The notes under the pieces: model-generated
Told to the model about the DNA's origin: nothing
Seen by the model: the letters and a program-made list of their open reading frames with translations, nothing else
The model's database searches: none
Program-made: the position numbers and the translations under genes
Assembly (NCBI GenBank): GCA_945919375.1
Contig: CAMEJD010000002.1
Span: 99,643 to 160,128 of the forward strand
Direction of reading: 5' to 3'
DNA length: 60,486 bases
From: an uncultured Clostridia bacterium
Lineage (GTDB): Bacteria; Bacillota; Clostridia; Christensenellales; UBA1242
Shown here: positions 25,625 through 34,732 of the stretch, one piece after another
How the letters are laid out: each line of letters begins with the position of its first letter
Position numbering within the stretch: position 1 is the first letter of the stretch

Positions 25625-27385
25625 TTACTCCCGATTTTCTAATTTGAATTTTGCAAATGAAATAAATTCTTCAATTTTCATTTCTTTTGATTCATTTGTT
25701 CCACGAACACGAACCGAAACAGTCCCATTATTTATTTCATTTTCACCCATCACTAATATATATGGTATTTTTTGGGAAATTGCACTTCTTATTTTGTAAC
25801 CTATTTTTTCATTTCTTTCATCAAGTTCAACCCTAAACCCTTGTTTTTTTAGTTCCATTTCAACATCTTTGCATTTGTCAATAAATTTATCACTGATTGG
25901 CAAAATTTCCATTTGAACAGGAGCAAGCCAAAGTGGGAGAACTCCTTTTGTTTCTTCAAGCAAAAATGCAACAAATCTATCAAGAGAACCAAGAATTGCT
26001 CTGTGAATAACAACGGGTCTTACCCTTTCATTGTTTTCGTCAATATATTCTAGTTCAAATTTTTCAGGAAGTTGATAATCAAGTTGAACAGTTGAAAGCG
26101 TTACATCGTGACCAAGTGCACTTCTAACTTGAACGTCAATTTTTGGCCCATAGAATGCTGCTTCACCCTTTGCTTCATAAAATTCAGCGCCACTATCTTG
26201 CAAAATTTTCCTTAATGCACTTTCGCTTTTTTCCCAAAGTTCGTCATTGCCAAAATACTTTTCGGCATTGTTTTTATCTCTAAGAGAAAGCCTAAAACTA
26301 TACTTTTCGAAACCAAAATCTTTGTATACATCAAGAATAAGTTTTATAACATTGTCAACTTCGCTTTCAATTTGGTCAGGTCTGCAGAAAATGTGCGAGT
26401 CATTTTGTGTGAATGCTCTTGTTCTTTCTATCCCACAAAGTGAACCACTGCCTTCAAATCTAAAATCGTTTGCAATTTCGGCAATACGAAGTGGCAAATC
26501 TTTGTATGAATGCATAAAGTTTTTGTATATCATCATATGGTGTGGGCAGTTCATTGGACGAAGAACATACTCTTCATCATCGTCTTCTCTTTTCATTGAT
26601 GGGAACATATCTTCATGATAATGATCCCAGTGACCTGATGTTTTATATAGGTCAACTGTTGCCAAACTTGGTGTCATAACGTGTTTATAACCAAGTGCAA
26701 TTTCTTTGTCCATAATATAATCGCTTAAAGCTCTGCGAACAATAAACCCATTTGGAAGCCACATAGGAAGTCCACGTCCAACAAGGTCGGAAAACATAAA
26801 TATTCCAAGGTCTTTGCCAAGTTTTCTGTGGTCCCTTTCTTGAGCTTCTTTAACAAGTGCCAAATGTTCTTTTAGGTCTTGTTTGTCCAAGAAGCCATAA
26901 ACATAGATTCTTTGCATCATCTTATTTTTTTCGCTTCCACGCCAATATGCACCACTAACACGATTTATTTTAAATGCAAAATTTCTTAACATTTTTGTAT
27001 TTTCAACATGAGGTCCTTTGCAAAGGTCTGTAAAAACATCACCAAGTTTGTAAATTGAAATTTCTTCGCCTTCTGGTAAGTCATTGATAAGTTCAACTTT
27101 GTATGGTTGATTTTTAAACATTTCAAGTGCTTGTTTTTTTGAAATAACTTCCTTTGTCATATCAAGATTTTGATTGATTATTTCGTGCATTTTTGTTTCA
27201 ATCTTTTCAAAATCTTCCGGGGTCAAACTCTTTTCCATATCAAAGTCATAATAAAACCCATCTTCAATTGCAGGTCCAATTCCAAACTTTACATCTTCCC
27301 CATACAAACTTTTGATTGCACCAGCAAGAACGTGACTTGCAGTATGTCTTGCCTTGTGTTGTAATTCTTCTTTTTCTTTATCCAT
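25625..27385 (-). CDS. thrS: Threonyl-tRNA synthetase lacking the N-terminal TGS domain
   Basis: 586 aa, whereas standard ThrRS is about 640. It opens directly with the editing domain: H14 and H18 in RHTASH, and CKGPH further on. The catalytic core has MNCPHHMMIY (zinc Cys), RIAEIANDFRFEGSG and VIHRAILGSLDRF (zinc His), followed by the anticodon-binding domain. It charges tRNA-Thr and clears Ser-tRNA-Thr. The TGS domain (about 60 residues) is missing: the ATG at 27385 has GGAG upstream and the T-box terminator ends just before it. First gene of a thrS/RmlA-like operon. Confidence 0.96.
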   Translation of the reverse strand: MDKEKEELQHKARHTASHVLAGAIKSLYGEDVKFGIGPAIEDGFYYDFDMEKSLTPEDFEKIETKMHEIINQNLDMTKEVISKKQALEMFKNQPYKVELINDLPEGEEISIYKLGDVFTDLCKGPHVENTKMLRNFAFKINRVSGAYWRGSEKNKMMQRIYVYGFLDKQDLKEHLALVKEAQERDHRKLGKDLGIFMFSDLVGRGLPMWLPNGFIVRRALSDYIMDKEIALGYKHVMTPSLATVDLYKTSGHWDHYHEDMFPSMKREDDDEEYVLRPMNCPHHMMIYKNFMHSYKDLPLRIAEIANDFRFEGSGSLCGIERTRAFTQNDSHIFCRPDQIESEVDNVIKLILDVYKDFGFEKYSFRLSLRDKNNAEKYFGNDELWEKSESALRKILQDSGAEFYEAKGEAAFYGPKIDVQVRSALGHDVTLSTVQLDYQLPEKFELEYIDENNERVRPVVIHRAILGSLDRFVAFLLEETKGVLPLWLAPVQMEILPISDKFIDKCKDVEMELKKQGFRVELDERNEKIGYKIRSAISQKIPYILVMGENEINNGTVSVRVRGTNESKEMKIEEFISFAKFKLENRE

Positions 27386-27401
27386 TTTTGCTCCTTTTAA
27401 T

Positions 27402-27640
27402 AAAAAAAGTCCATAAGAGATAATCTCTTAAGGACGATAATTTGTACCGTGTTTCCACCTTAATTGCAAAATAACTTTGCCACTTAATTTCTAACTATGG
27501 TAGTTAGTAACCTTACCTTAAAAGTGGTTTCATACAAAAGTGTTTTTAAACAGTTTTCAGCCACGACTGTTATTCTCTACAAAAACATAAGTTTTGACTA
27601 CTTGTCTTTTATTCGGTAAATTCAAATTACATTTGTATGT
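27402..27640 (-). promoter_or_regulatory. T-box riboswitch leader of thrS (threonine)
   Basis: On the minus strand the T-box core AAGGTGGAAACACGG (about 27462-27447), a variant of AAGGTGGTACCGCG, is followed by a terminator (27434-27402: GTCC-T-TAAGAGA-TTA-TCTCTTA-T-GGAC, then seven T). Upstream lies a structured Stem-I-like region. A likely specifier is ACC (Thr) at 27528-27526 in the context TGAAACCAC. Uncharged tRNA-Thr would pair with the T-box and prevent termination. Core and terminator are seen; the specifier assignment is inference. Confidence 0.88.
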
Positions 27641-27726
27641 TAATACAAATAAAAAATAATGTCAACATTTTTGTAAGAAAATTATCATTTTTAATGTATT
27701 TTTTACCTTTATAATATGCTTTTTGT

Positions 27727-27755
27727 TTGCAATAAAAATATTAAAATTGTATAAT
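27727..27755 (+). promoter_or_regulatory. Promoter of the HicB-like gene
   Basis: TTGCAA (27727-27732), 17-bp spacer, TATAAT (27750-27755). Confidence 0.7.
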
Positions 27756-27773
27756 AATAAAAAAGGAAAAAAG

Positions 27774-28094
27774 ATGGCTTTTAAAAAACAAGATAAATTT
27801 ATATTTGAAGATGTTACAATAAATCAAAACACAAGTGACGTGATTTCTGTTCCACTTGTTATTGTTAAGGGTACAAACAAATATCAAGGTTTTGTGCCAG
27901 GTTTTGTTATGAAAGATATTGTGAGTGAAGATCTTGAAGACTGTAAACAAAAACTTATTGAGCACACAAAAAACCTTATCAAAACAAGAATAAAAAACAA
28001 TCAGGGATTTCCTTTCTTCCCTACAAATGAAGAAATAAAACAAGACTTTAAGAATGTTGTGCTAATAAAAAGAATGAATGTGAAAGTTAGATAA
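27774..28094 (+). CDS. HicB-like small protein without a HicA partner
   Basis: 106 aa from the ATG at 27774 (AAAAGGAA upstream). The central part GFVPGFVMKDIVSEDLEDCK followed by a long helix (KLIEHTKNLIKTRI) and FPFFPTNEEI resembles the HicB/RNase-H-like fold, where a P-G-F/V strand pair leads into a helix and a P-x-P tail. Known HicB proteins neutralise a HicA mRNA interferase encoded next to them. No HicA (about 60 aa dsRBD-like) and no HTH domain are present here, so a toxin-antitoxin role is not supported. Weak family call. Confidence 0.5.
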   Translation: MAFKKQDKFIFEDVTINQNTSDVISVPLVIVKGTNKYQGFVPGFVMKDIVSEDLEDCKQKLIEHTKNLIKTRIKNNQGFPFFPTNEEIKQDFKNVVLIKRMNVKVR

Positions 28095-28101
28095 ATCGGA
28101 A

Positions 28102-28148
28102 GAGATTTCTCCAAGGTCAGTCGCTGTAATCTGTAGGCAAAATGACAT
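28102..28148 (-). repeat. Dispersed repeat copy downstream of the 850-aa surface protein gene
   Basis: GAGATTTCTCCAAGG, TCAGTCGCTG, then AAAATGACAT. It shares a 22-base identical stretch with the copy at 30935-30979, in the same orientation; the two flank the gene at 28257-30809. Confidence 0.75.
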
Positions 28149-28225
28149 AAATATATAAAAAATCATTTCAAGTGTGACATCTTTGAATCCGAAAGCAAGA
28201 AATTTAATCTGCTTTTATGCAAATA

Positions 28226-28256
28226 AAAAAATGTGAGATTTTTCTCACATTTTTTG
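28226..28256 (-). terminator. Terminator of the 850-aa surface protein gene
   Basis: AAAAAATGTGAG-ATTTTT-CTCACATTTTTT. An almost identical hairpin follows the ABC exporter genes at 31040-31072. Confidence 0.85.
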
Positions 28257-30809
28257 TTATTGTAAAACTCCATTGTTTGTTGCATCATATAATAATGTTC
28301 CATTTGTACATTTTACGGTTATTGTGCTACTTTCACCATTTTCCTTATACCAAGTATCCGCCAATAAAATATTTTTCCATTGTTCAACTGTTCCTGTATA
28401 GTTTATGACTGCTCTATTCAATTTAAAGAATGCCCTTGCTTGAATACTCTTTACTGACGTATCAATTGTTACACTTTGAAGATTTTGTAAACCTTGGAAT
28501 GCATATAACCCTATTGTTCTACATCCAGTCAACTTAACATCTGCTAAAGAACCACACGACACAAATATACTTTCGCCAAGTTCAAAATTTGTCCCTTTTA
28601 TCTCAATATTTTCAATTGCGGTACCAGTAAATACACCATAGCCAGTATATGTTAATGAATCTCCTTCAAAAGTTACACTTTTTAAACTTTTACAATCATA
28701 AAATGCATATGATTCAATTCTTTTAACAGAACTTGGAATAACAACACTTTCTATACTTGAGCATCTAAATGATGATTGGCCAATAATTTCAACACTGCCG
28801 TCAGTTGGGATTGTTGAGCCCTTGCATCCAAACACCAAAGTCTTTGACTGTTTTTCTATTAAGCAATTGTTTGTAACAATATATTTATCATTGCCACTTT
28901 CAATTGTCAAACTTGAAATGTTTATACCAGTCGACAAATATTGTTCCGTTATTTTTTGTAGTGTGTTTGGCAATTCCAACGATGTCATTTTGCTTGTTAT
29001 ACAATTTGACAAAATAAATCTAACACCAATGAGCATATCTTTTGTTACACTTGTTACTGTGCAATTTTGATTGGTCGATACCCAAATTTTATAATTTGAA
29101 TCATCATATGCAGATAAAAACACAAAACCATTTGAATCTGTTGTTGAATTTGAAACACTAGGAATACTACTACTTGTAGATATGTCCACCAAGGATGATG
29201 GGAATTCAAATTTCACTTTTTTACTACCATTTGTTATTGCTGCATATCCCAACTTTTTTACACCTTGTGGAATTTTAATTTCTTCAAGTTTTTCACAATT
29301 ACAAAAAGCCCTGTCAGGTATCTCATCAATTTTTATACCATTTGCAAATGTTACTTTTGTCACATTGCTTTCTTCAAATGCTGCCTTGCCTATCTTTTTT
29401 ATTGTTTTTGGTAGTGATATTGTAAATTGGGTACAACTTTCTTCCACTGTGTTACCATCTTCGTCAGTAATATTCCCGCAATATGAGAACCCATTTCCAT
29501 CATAATACACAGAATTTCCCGATTTTATCTCAGTTATAGGCAACAATTCTCCGTCAAAATCAAAAGTTTCTGGGATAACAATATCTCCACTCAAATCTTG
29601 CTTTCCGGCAGAAACAGAGAGTTCTTTACCACCGTTTATTTTTACAAATTTTAATGTTTTATCATCATTATATTTTACATTTGTTAATTCAAAGGATAAT
29701 GTCACATCCACAGGAGATAAAGTTTTATAACCACATATTACACCAATAGAAAGACCTTGTGAAAAATCAATGCCTTTTTCACCGTCAACAATTGTTACTT
29801 TCTTATTGCTTGTTACAGTTTCATTATCCATTAAACTATTATAATAGCTATCAATTACAATTGGACCACTTTCCTGCACTTGCAAAATATTAACGGCATC
29901 GTTGCAATTTTCCTTTGCAATTACTAATGACATTTGGTCTTGAATATTATTTACAACATTTATTTCCAAAGTGTTATATTCTTGACTAATGTTGACTATT
30001 TTATAGTTGTACGCCCATGCATAAAACTCCATTCCAATTGCCGCTAATGCAGTGTTTTTCCCTATGTAATATGGGTCAGTATCTTTTCCGTCTTGTTTTT
30101 TAGAAACTTGATATGTTCCATCAGCAAAGTCAAGTTCTGTTGTTGTTTGCAAATTCTTATCTACAAAACTCAACAAAGTACCTGCTTTTTCTTTATAATT
30201 ACCTTTTGCAATTTCCATTTCGTATGCAAAAGTAATTCCACCATCAATTGATGTTTTTGGGTCACTTAATGAGTATGCAATTACTATATTTTTGCCAACA
30301 TTTTCTCCCGTTGTTGGTTTTGTTATTTCATTTTGGAAATTAGTTTTGTAAGTATTACTATTTATTTTGCTTTCATCTTGTGTAACATTTGTTATTGCAA
30401 TGTGGTACATTGCATCACTTGTTAGACTTTTTACATTTATAACAATAAAATATGTTTTGAAATTATTATAATTTATCGCTATATCTTCTTTTGTGTATGT
30501 TTTCTTTGTAAGGTCTGCTAAAGTATTAAAACTATCAATTTCTTCATATTCGCCATATATGCTTGTATCAATACTATCAAGACTCACATTCTCTATATCC
30601 CTTGCCTTTGCTCTCAAGTCGGTTTGAGATAATTGCTCACTTTTTTTATACAGTCTTGTTGTTACTTCAACCATTACATCATCAATTTGATAGGATATGC
30701 TCCCACCGATATTGTATGTAATATTTGTTGCCGAATAAACGCCAAAACACAGTACCATAATTGCGAGGCACATTGTTGCAATTGACATCACTAGTTTTAA
30801 TTTTTTCAT
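28257..30809 (-). CDS. Secreted BspA-type leucine-rich-repeat surface protein (850 aa)
   Basis: Start at 30809 because GGGAG sits upstream and the signal sequence begins there; an ATG at 30848 would add 13 residues. A hydrophobic segment (residues ~3-24, ending CFGVYSA) precedes the family module beginning ITYNIGGSISYQIDD, a beta-rich region to about residue 380. From about 430 on there are LRR_5/BspA repeats (KTIKKIGKAAFEESN, IPDRAFCNCEKLEEIKIPQG, SVKRIESYAFYDCKSLKSV, SIQARAFFKLNRAV). No LPxTG or C-terminal anchor; the uncleaved helix may anchor it. BspA-like proteins often mediate adhesion, and this role is inferred. Direct repeats flank the gene. Confidence 0.85.
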   Translation of the reverse strand: MKKLKLVMSIATMCLAIMVLCFGVYSATNITYNIGGSISYQIDDVMVEVTTRLYKKSEQLSQTDLRAKARDIENVSLDSIDTSIYGEYEEIDSFNTLADLTKKTYTKEDIAINYNNFKTYFIVINVKSLTSDAMYHIAITNVTQDESKINSNTYKTNFQNEITKPTTGENVGKNIVIAYSLSDPKTSIDGGITFAYEMEIAKGNYKEKAGTLLSFVDKNLQTTTELDFADGTYQVSKKQDGKDTDPYYIGKNTALAAIGMEFYAWAYNYKIVNISQEYNTLEINVVNNIQDQMSLVIAKENCNDAVNILQVQESGPIVIDSYYNSLMDNETVTSNKKVTIVDGEKGIDFSQGLSIGVICGYKTLSPVDVTLSFELTNVKYNDDKTLKFVKINGGKELSVSAGKQDLSGDIVIPETFDFDGELLPITEIKSGNSVYYDGNGFSYCGNITDEDGNTVEESCTQFTISLPKTIKKIGKAAFEESNVTKVTFANGIKIDEIPDRAFCNCEKLEEIKIPQGVKKLGYAAITNGSKKVKFEFPSSLVDISTSSSIPSVSNSTTDSNGFVFLSAYDDSNYKIWVSTNQNCTVTSVTKDMLIGVRFILSNCITSKMTSLELPNTLQKITEQYLSTGINISSLTIESGNDKYIVTNNCLIEKQSKTLVFGCKGSTIPTDGSVEIIGQSSFRCSSIESVVIPSSVKRIESYAFYDCKSLKSVTFEGDSLTYTGYGVFTGTAIENIEIKGTNFELGESIFVSCGSLADVKLTGCRTIGLYAFQGLQNLQSVTIDTSVKSIQARAFFKLNRAVINYTGTVEQWKNILLADTWYKENGESSTITVKCTNGTLLYDATNNGVLQ

Positions 30810-30862
30810 ATGTTTACTCCCTTGTTTTAGTATGGACAAATGCCACACTCTTATTCAATTAT

Positions 30863-30889
30863 AGTATAGCCCCCCTAGAATAAAGTCAA
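30863..30889 (-). promoter_or_regulatory. Promoter of the 850-aa surface protein with a six-G spacer run
   Basis: On the minus strand TTGACT (30889-30884), a 15-bp spacer containing CTAGGGGGGC, then TATACT (30868-30863). Downstream bases AATTGAATAAGAG align with those of the promoter at 60156-60186. Confidence 0.65.
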
Positions 30890-30934
30890 GTAAATAACAA
30901 AAGTTATGTGAAATTTATTTGTTTTTTAGTGATT

Positions 30935-30979
30935 GATATTTCTCCAAGGTCAGTCGCTGTGGTCGCAGTCAAAATGACA
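30935..30979 (-). repeat. Dispersed repeat copy upstream of the 850-aa surface protein gene
   Basis: TATTTCTCCAAGG, TCAGTCGCTGTGG, GCAGTCAAAATGACA. Same orientation as the copy at 28102-28148. A further fragment (GAAGAGATTGCTCC) follows at about 30984-30997. Confidence 0.75.
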
Positions 30980-31039
30980 AATTGGAAGAGATTGCTCCAC
31001 GATAGTCTACGAAGTAAATATTGAAACGACCATATTAAA

Positions 31040-31072
31040 AAAATGTGAGCTTTTTCTCACATTTTTTGTTTT
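31040..31072 (-). terminator. Terminator of the ABC exporter operon
   Basis: AAAAAATGTGAG-CTTTTT-CTCACATTTTTT followed by T-rich sequence. Confidence 0.85.
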
Positions 31073-31073
31073 A

Positions 31074-32846
31074 TTAAAATTGACTGTTATAAAGGTCTGC
31101 ATACACTCCACCTTTTGCCAAAAGTTCTTTGTGCGTGCCTTGTTCAACAATATTTCCGTCCTTCATAACAAGTATTTGGTCGGCATTTTTAATTGTTGAA
31201 AGTCTGTGAGCAATAACAAAACTTGTTCTACCTTTTGTTAGTGTATCCATTGCCTTTTGAATTTGTTGTTCTGTTCTTGTATCAACAGAAGAAGTTGCTT
31301 CATCAAGAATAAGCATTGGGGCATTGTTTACCATTGCTCTTGCAATTGTAAGTAATTGTCTTTGACCTTGGCTTATGTTTGCTGTTTCATCAAGCACCAT
31401 ATCATATCCACCCGGAAGCGAACGAATAAAGTGGTCAATGTGAGCAAAACTACAAGCGTGCTCAATTTGTTCATTTGTTAGCCCTTTTGTACCAAAGGAA
31501 ACATTTTCTCTTATTGTTCCATCAAATATCCAAGTGTCTTGAAGAACCATTCCAAACAAACTTCTTACATATTCTCTTGACATATCTTTTGTTGAAACGC
31601 CATCAATTGTAATTTCCCCAGAATCTATCTCATAAAAACGCATAAGCAAGTTGACCAATGTTGTTTTCCCTGCACCGGTTGGCCCTACAATTGCAACCTT
31701 TTGCCCGGGAAGTATTTTTGCTGAAAAGTTTTTGATTATTTGTTTGTCTTTTGTATAGCCAAATGATACATTTTTAAATTCAACCAAACCATTTACATTT
31801 TCAAGTGTAACCTTGTCACCAGTTTCTATCGGTTGCTCTTCTTCACTCAAAAATTCAATAACTCTTTCAGTTGCGGCAGCACCACTTTGAAGTGTGGAAC
31901 TGATTTGAGAAATTTGACTTATTTGTTGATTAAATATTCTCATATATTCAACAAATGCAACAACAGTAACTGCAAACAACGGGTCACTTATTGCCATAAT
32001 TCCACCAACAACACAAACAATTGTATATGCCAAATTATTGATAAAGTTCATTGTTGGATACATTGTTCCAGATATAAATTGTGACATAAACGCAGAAGTT
32101 TTTAGTTCTTTGTTTACTTTTTCAAAGTCATTTTGTGCTTTTTGTTCTGCATTGAATGTTTTTACAATATTGTGTGCAGAGTAATTTTCTTCAACAATAC
32201 CATTAAGTTCACCAAGAGATTTTTGTTGCTTTACAAAGTATTTTTGAGAAAACTTTACCAAAATCAAAACAAGTCCCATACTAATTGGCAATGCACACAA
32301 AGTGATTAGTGTTAGTTGCCACGAGTTTACAAACATCATAACAAGTGAACCAACAAACATTGTCACACAGGTTATAACATTTGATATACTTTCGTTAAGT
32401 GTTTGACCAATTGTTGAAACATCGTTTGTCACCCTACTCAAAATATCACCATAACTTGAGTTATCAAAATATTTTAGTGGTAGTTTGTTTATTTTTTCAG
32501 AAATAAGTGTTCTATATCTTTGTGTGATTTTTGCAGTCACTCCACTCATTATAAAACCTTGGAAGTAACTAAACACACTTGACACTGTGCACATAATTAA
32601 CAGCCATATGCAAAGTGATGTAACTTTTTGCAAGTTGATAGGAAGCCCACGTGTCGAAACAAATATCTCTTTCCCAACATCTTTTAAAAGATTTGGAAGT
32701 ATAAGTGCAATGACTGTTCCAATGATTGCAAATAACAATGCAACAACCACAGCCCAACGATAAGGTTTTAGTGATTTTATTAACAGTAATAATGATTTTT
32801 TACCATTTTTGGGTTTTTGGAAATTATTTTTATTGTTTCTTGCCAT
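31074..32846 (-). CDS. ABC exporter half-transporter B (catalytic ATP site Glu present)
   Basis: 590 aa from the ATG at 32846, which follows the upstream stop by one base and has GGAGGAG at the right distance. Six transmembrane segments (about 38-310) fused to an ATPase: Walker A GPTGAGKTT, Walker B MLILDEATSS with the catalytic Glu, switch His in VIAHRLSTI. Its signature reads ISQGQ rather than LSGGQ. Pairs with the product of 32848-34590 as a heterodimeric type IV (BmrCD/TM287-288-like) exporter; no peptidase C39 domain. Drugs, lipids or peptides are possible substrates. Confidence 0.92.
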   Translation of the reverse strand: MARNNKNNFQKPKNGKKSLLLLIKSLKPYRWAVVVALLFAIIGTVIALILPNLLKDVGKEIFVSTRGLPINLQKVTSLCIWLLIMCTVSSVFSYFQGFIMSGVTAKITQRYRTLISEKINKLPLKYFDNSSYGDILSRVTNDVSTIGQTLNESISNVITCVTMFVGSLVMMFVNSWQLTLITLCALPISMGLVLILVKFSQKYFVKQQKSLGELNGIVEENYSAHNIVKTFNAEQKAQNDFEKVNKELKTSAFMSQFISGTMYPTMNFINNLAYTIVCVVGGIMAISDPLFAVTVVAFVEYMRIFNQQISQISQISSTLQSGAAATERVIEFLSEEEQPIETGDKVTLENVNGLVEFKNVSFGYTKDKQIIKNFSAKILPGQKVAIVGPTGAGKTTLVNLLMRFYEIDSGEITIDGVSTKDMSREYVRSLFGMVLQDTWIFDGTIRENVSFGTKGLTNEQIEHACSFAHIDHFIRSLPGGYDMVLDETANISQGQRQLLTIARAMVNNAPMLILDEATSSVDTRTEQQIQKAMDTLTKGRTSFVIAHRLSTIKNADQILVMKDGNIVEQGTHKELLAKGGVYADLYNSQF

Positions 32847-32847
32847 T

Positions 32848-34590
32848 TTATAACTCCTCCTTATCCAATTGTGATAATGCGATTTCTTTGTACACATCGC
32901 AAGTGTTCAACAACTCTTTGTGAGTGCCAATGCCAACGATTTTGCCTTCTGAAAGAACAACAATTTGGTCAGCATCCATAATTGTTCCAACTCTTTGTGC
33001 AACAATTATTTTTGTTGCATCTTTTGTGTATTGCGACAATTCCTTTCTAAGTGTCTTGTCTGTTTTGTAGTCAAGAGCAGAAAAACTATCATCAAATATA
33101 TAAAATTCAGGGTTTTTGATTATTGCTCTTGCAATGCTTAATCTTTGTCTTTGTCCACCGGAAACATTTGTTCCACCTTGAGCGATTTCGGCATTTACTC
33201 CTCCTTCAAGATTTTTTACAAAGTCGCTTTGACTGATTTCAAGAGCTTTTTCAATTTGTTCATCAGTTGCATTTTCGTTTCCATAAAGCAAGTTGGACTT
33301 TACTGTCCCCGAGAACAAATAACCCTGTTGTGGAACATAACCAATTTTGTTGTTTAGGTCACTTATTTTATAATTTTTGATATTTTCGCCATCAATTAAA
33401 ATCTCACCAAAACTTGCATCATAAAATCTTGTGATAAGGTTTACAAGTGTACTTTTCCCACTTCCTGTTGATCCAATAAATGCAATAGTTTGACCTTTGT
33501 TTACTTTAAATGAAATGTTTTCCAATGTATTCATTTCGGCATCAGGATATCTAAATGACACATTTCTAAATTCAATTTCGCCAACCACCGTGTTATCTTG
33601 AGTACCCTTGCCGTCTTTAACTTTTGAAACTGTTTCAAGAACTTCGTTAATTCTTCTTCCAGAAACAACACCTCTTGGAATTACAACAAACAGCATTGCG
33701 ATAAACATAAAGCTCATAACAACGTGCATTGAATATGAAACAAACACAACAAGGTCAGAATAAACAAGGCTTCCACCATCAATTAAGAATGCACCAATAA
33801 AGTAAATTGCAACACTTAATGCATTCATAATAAGGTCCATACCCGGCCACATTAGTGCCATTGTCCTGTTTACAAAAAGTTGAGTTTTTGTTAAATCTTT
33901 GTTTACATTTTCAAACTTTTGTTCTTGTTCCTTTTCTGCATCATACGCACGAACAACTCTTATCCCTGTCAAGTTTTCACGAGTTACATTGTTAATTCTA
34001 TCTGTTTTCTTTTGAATTTGAGAAAACTTTGGGACAGCAACAAAAAATAGTAACATAACCAATGCCAAAAGTGCCAAAACAGCACCTGCTGTTGTCCAAG
34101 TTAATGTTACTGATGAGTTTACAATTTTTGAAATTGCATAAGCACCCATAACCGGAGCAGTTATTGCCATACGAAGCATAACAAAAACAGTTTGCTCAAC
34201 TTGTTTAACATCGTTGGTTGTTCTTGTAATTAAACTTGCAACAGAAAACTTGTTCATTTCTTCCATAGAAAATGAGTTTACCTTTTTAAACACATTTGTT
34301 CTTAATGTTTGTGCAAAATTTGAAGATATTGTTGATGCCAATAAATTTACAAGAACAACACTTGCACAAATTCCAAGTGCAATAAGTATCATCTTTATTC
34401 CAATATCCCAAAACATTGAACTTGTAACTGTTGCAGTTGCAGTATTTCGAATTAGGGAAATTAGGGAAATTATATCTCCCATTTTGGCAATAAGTTCCAT
34501 TTCAAGATTAACTTGAAACACAATTATTCCAACAACCAAGGCACACAAAACCCATGTGTACCACTTGAAAAATCTAAGTAATTTGAACAT
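32848..34590 (-). CDS. ABC exporter half-transporter A (non-catalytic ATP site Asp)
   Basis: 580 aa with six transmembrane segments (about 15-300) and an ATPase: Walker A GSTGSGKST, signature VSGGQRQRLS intact, but Walker B ends FYIFDDSFSALD with Asp in place of the catalytic Glu, and the switch His is replaced (VAQRVGT). In known heterodimers the degenerate site combines this Walker B with the partner's degenerate signature, which is what is seen here. First gene of a two-gene operon lying between two surface-protein genes on the same strand. Confidence 0.92.
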   Translation of the reverse strand: MFKLLRFFKWYTWVLCALVVGIIVFQVNLEMELIAKMGDIISLISLIRNTATATVTSSMFWDIGIKMILIALGICASVVLVNLLASTISSNFAQTLRTNVFKKVNSFSMEEMNKFSVASLITRTTNDVKQVEQTVFVMLRMAITAPVMGAYAISKIVNSSVTLTWTTAGAVLALLALVMLLFFVAVPKFSQIQKKTDRINNVTRENLTGIRVVRAYDAEKEQEQKFENVNKDLTKTQLFVNRTMALMWPGMDLIMNALSVAIYFIGAFLIDGGSLVYSDLVVFVSYSMHVVMSFMFIAMLFVVIPRGVVSGRRINEVLETVSKVKDGKGTQDNTVVGEIEFRNVSFRYPDAEMNTLENISFKVNKGQTIAFIGSTGSGKSTLVNLITRFYDASFGEILIDGENIKNYKISDLNNKIGYVPQQGYLFSGTVKSNLLYGNENATDEQIEKALEISQSDFVKNLEGGVNAEIAQGGTNVSGGQRQRLSIARAIIKNPEFYIFDDSFSALDYKTDKTLRKELSQYTKDATKIIVAQRVGTIMDADQIVVLSEGKIVGIGTHKELLNTCDVYKEIALSQLDKEEL

Positions 34591-34689
34591 ACTTTTCCTT
34601 CCTTTTATATTAAATTAAATAACCATATGGATTGTATTATATGCACAAAATTTTAAATTGTCAACATTTTATTGCCACAAAAAAACACA

Positions 34690-34726
34690 AAAAAAATCTC
34701 AAGCATACACTTGAGATTTTTTGCTG
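34690..34726 (-). terminator. Terminator of the 1592-aa gene
   Basis: AAAAAATCTCAAG-CATACA-CTTGAGATTTTTT. It lies inside the 1,070-bp repeat and so is identical at 39613-39649. Confidence 0.88.
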
Positions 34727-34732
34727 TAAAAC

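Noticed and set aside
27774..28094. HicAB toxin-antitoxin pair
   Set aside because: No HicA-sized gene lies on either side and the protein has no DNA-binding domain.
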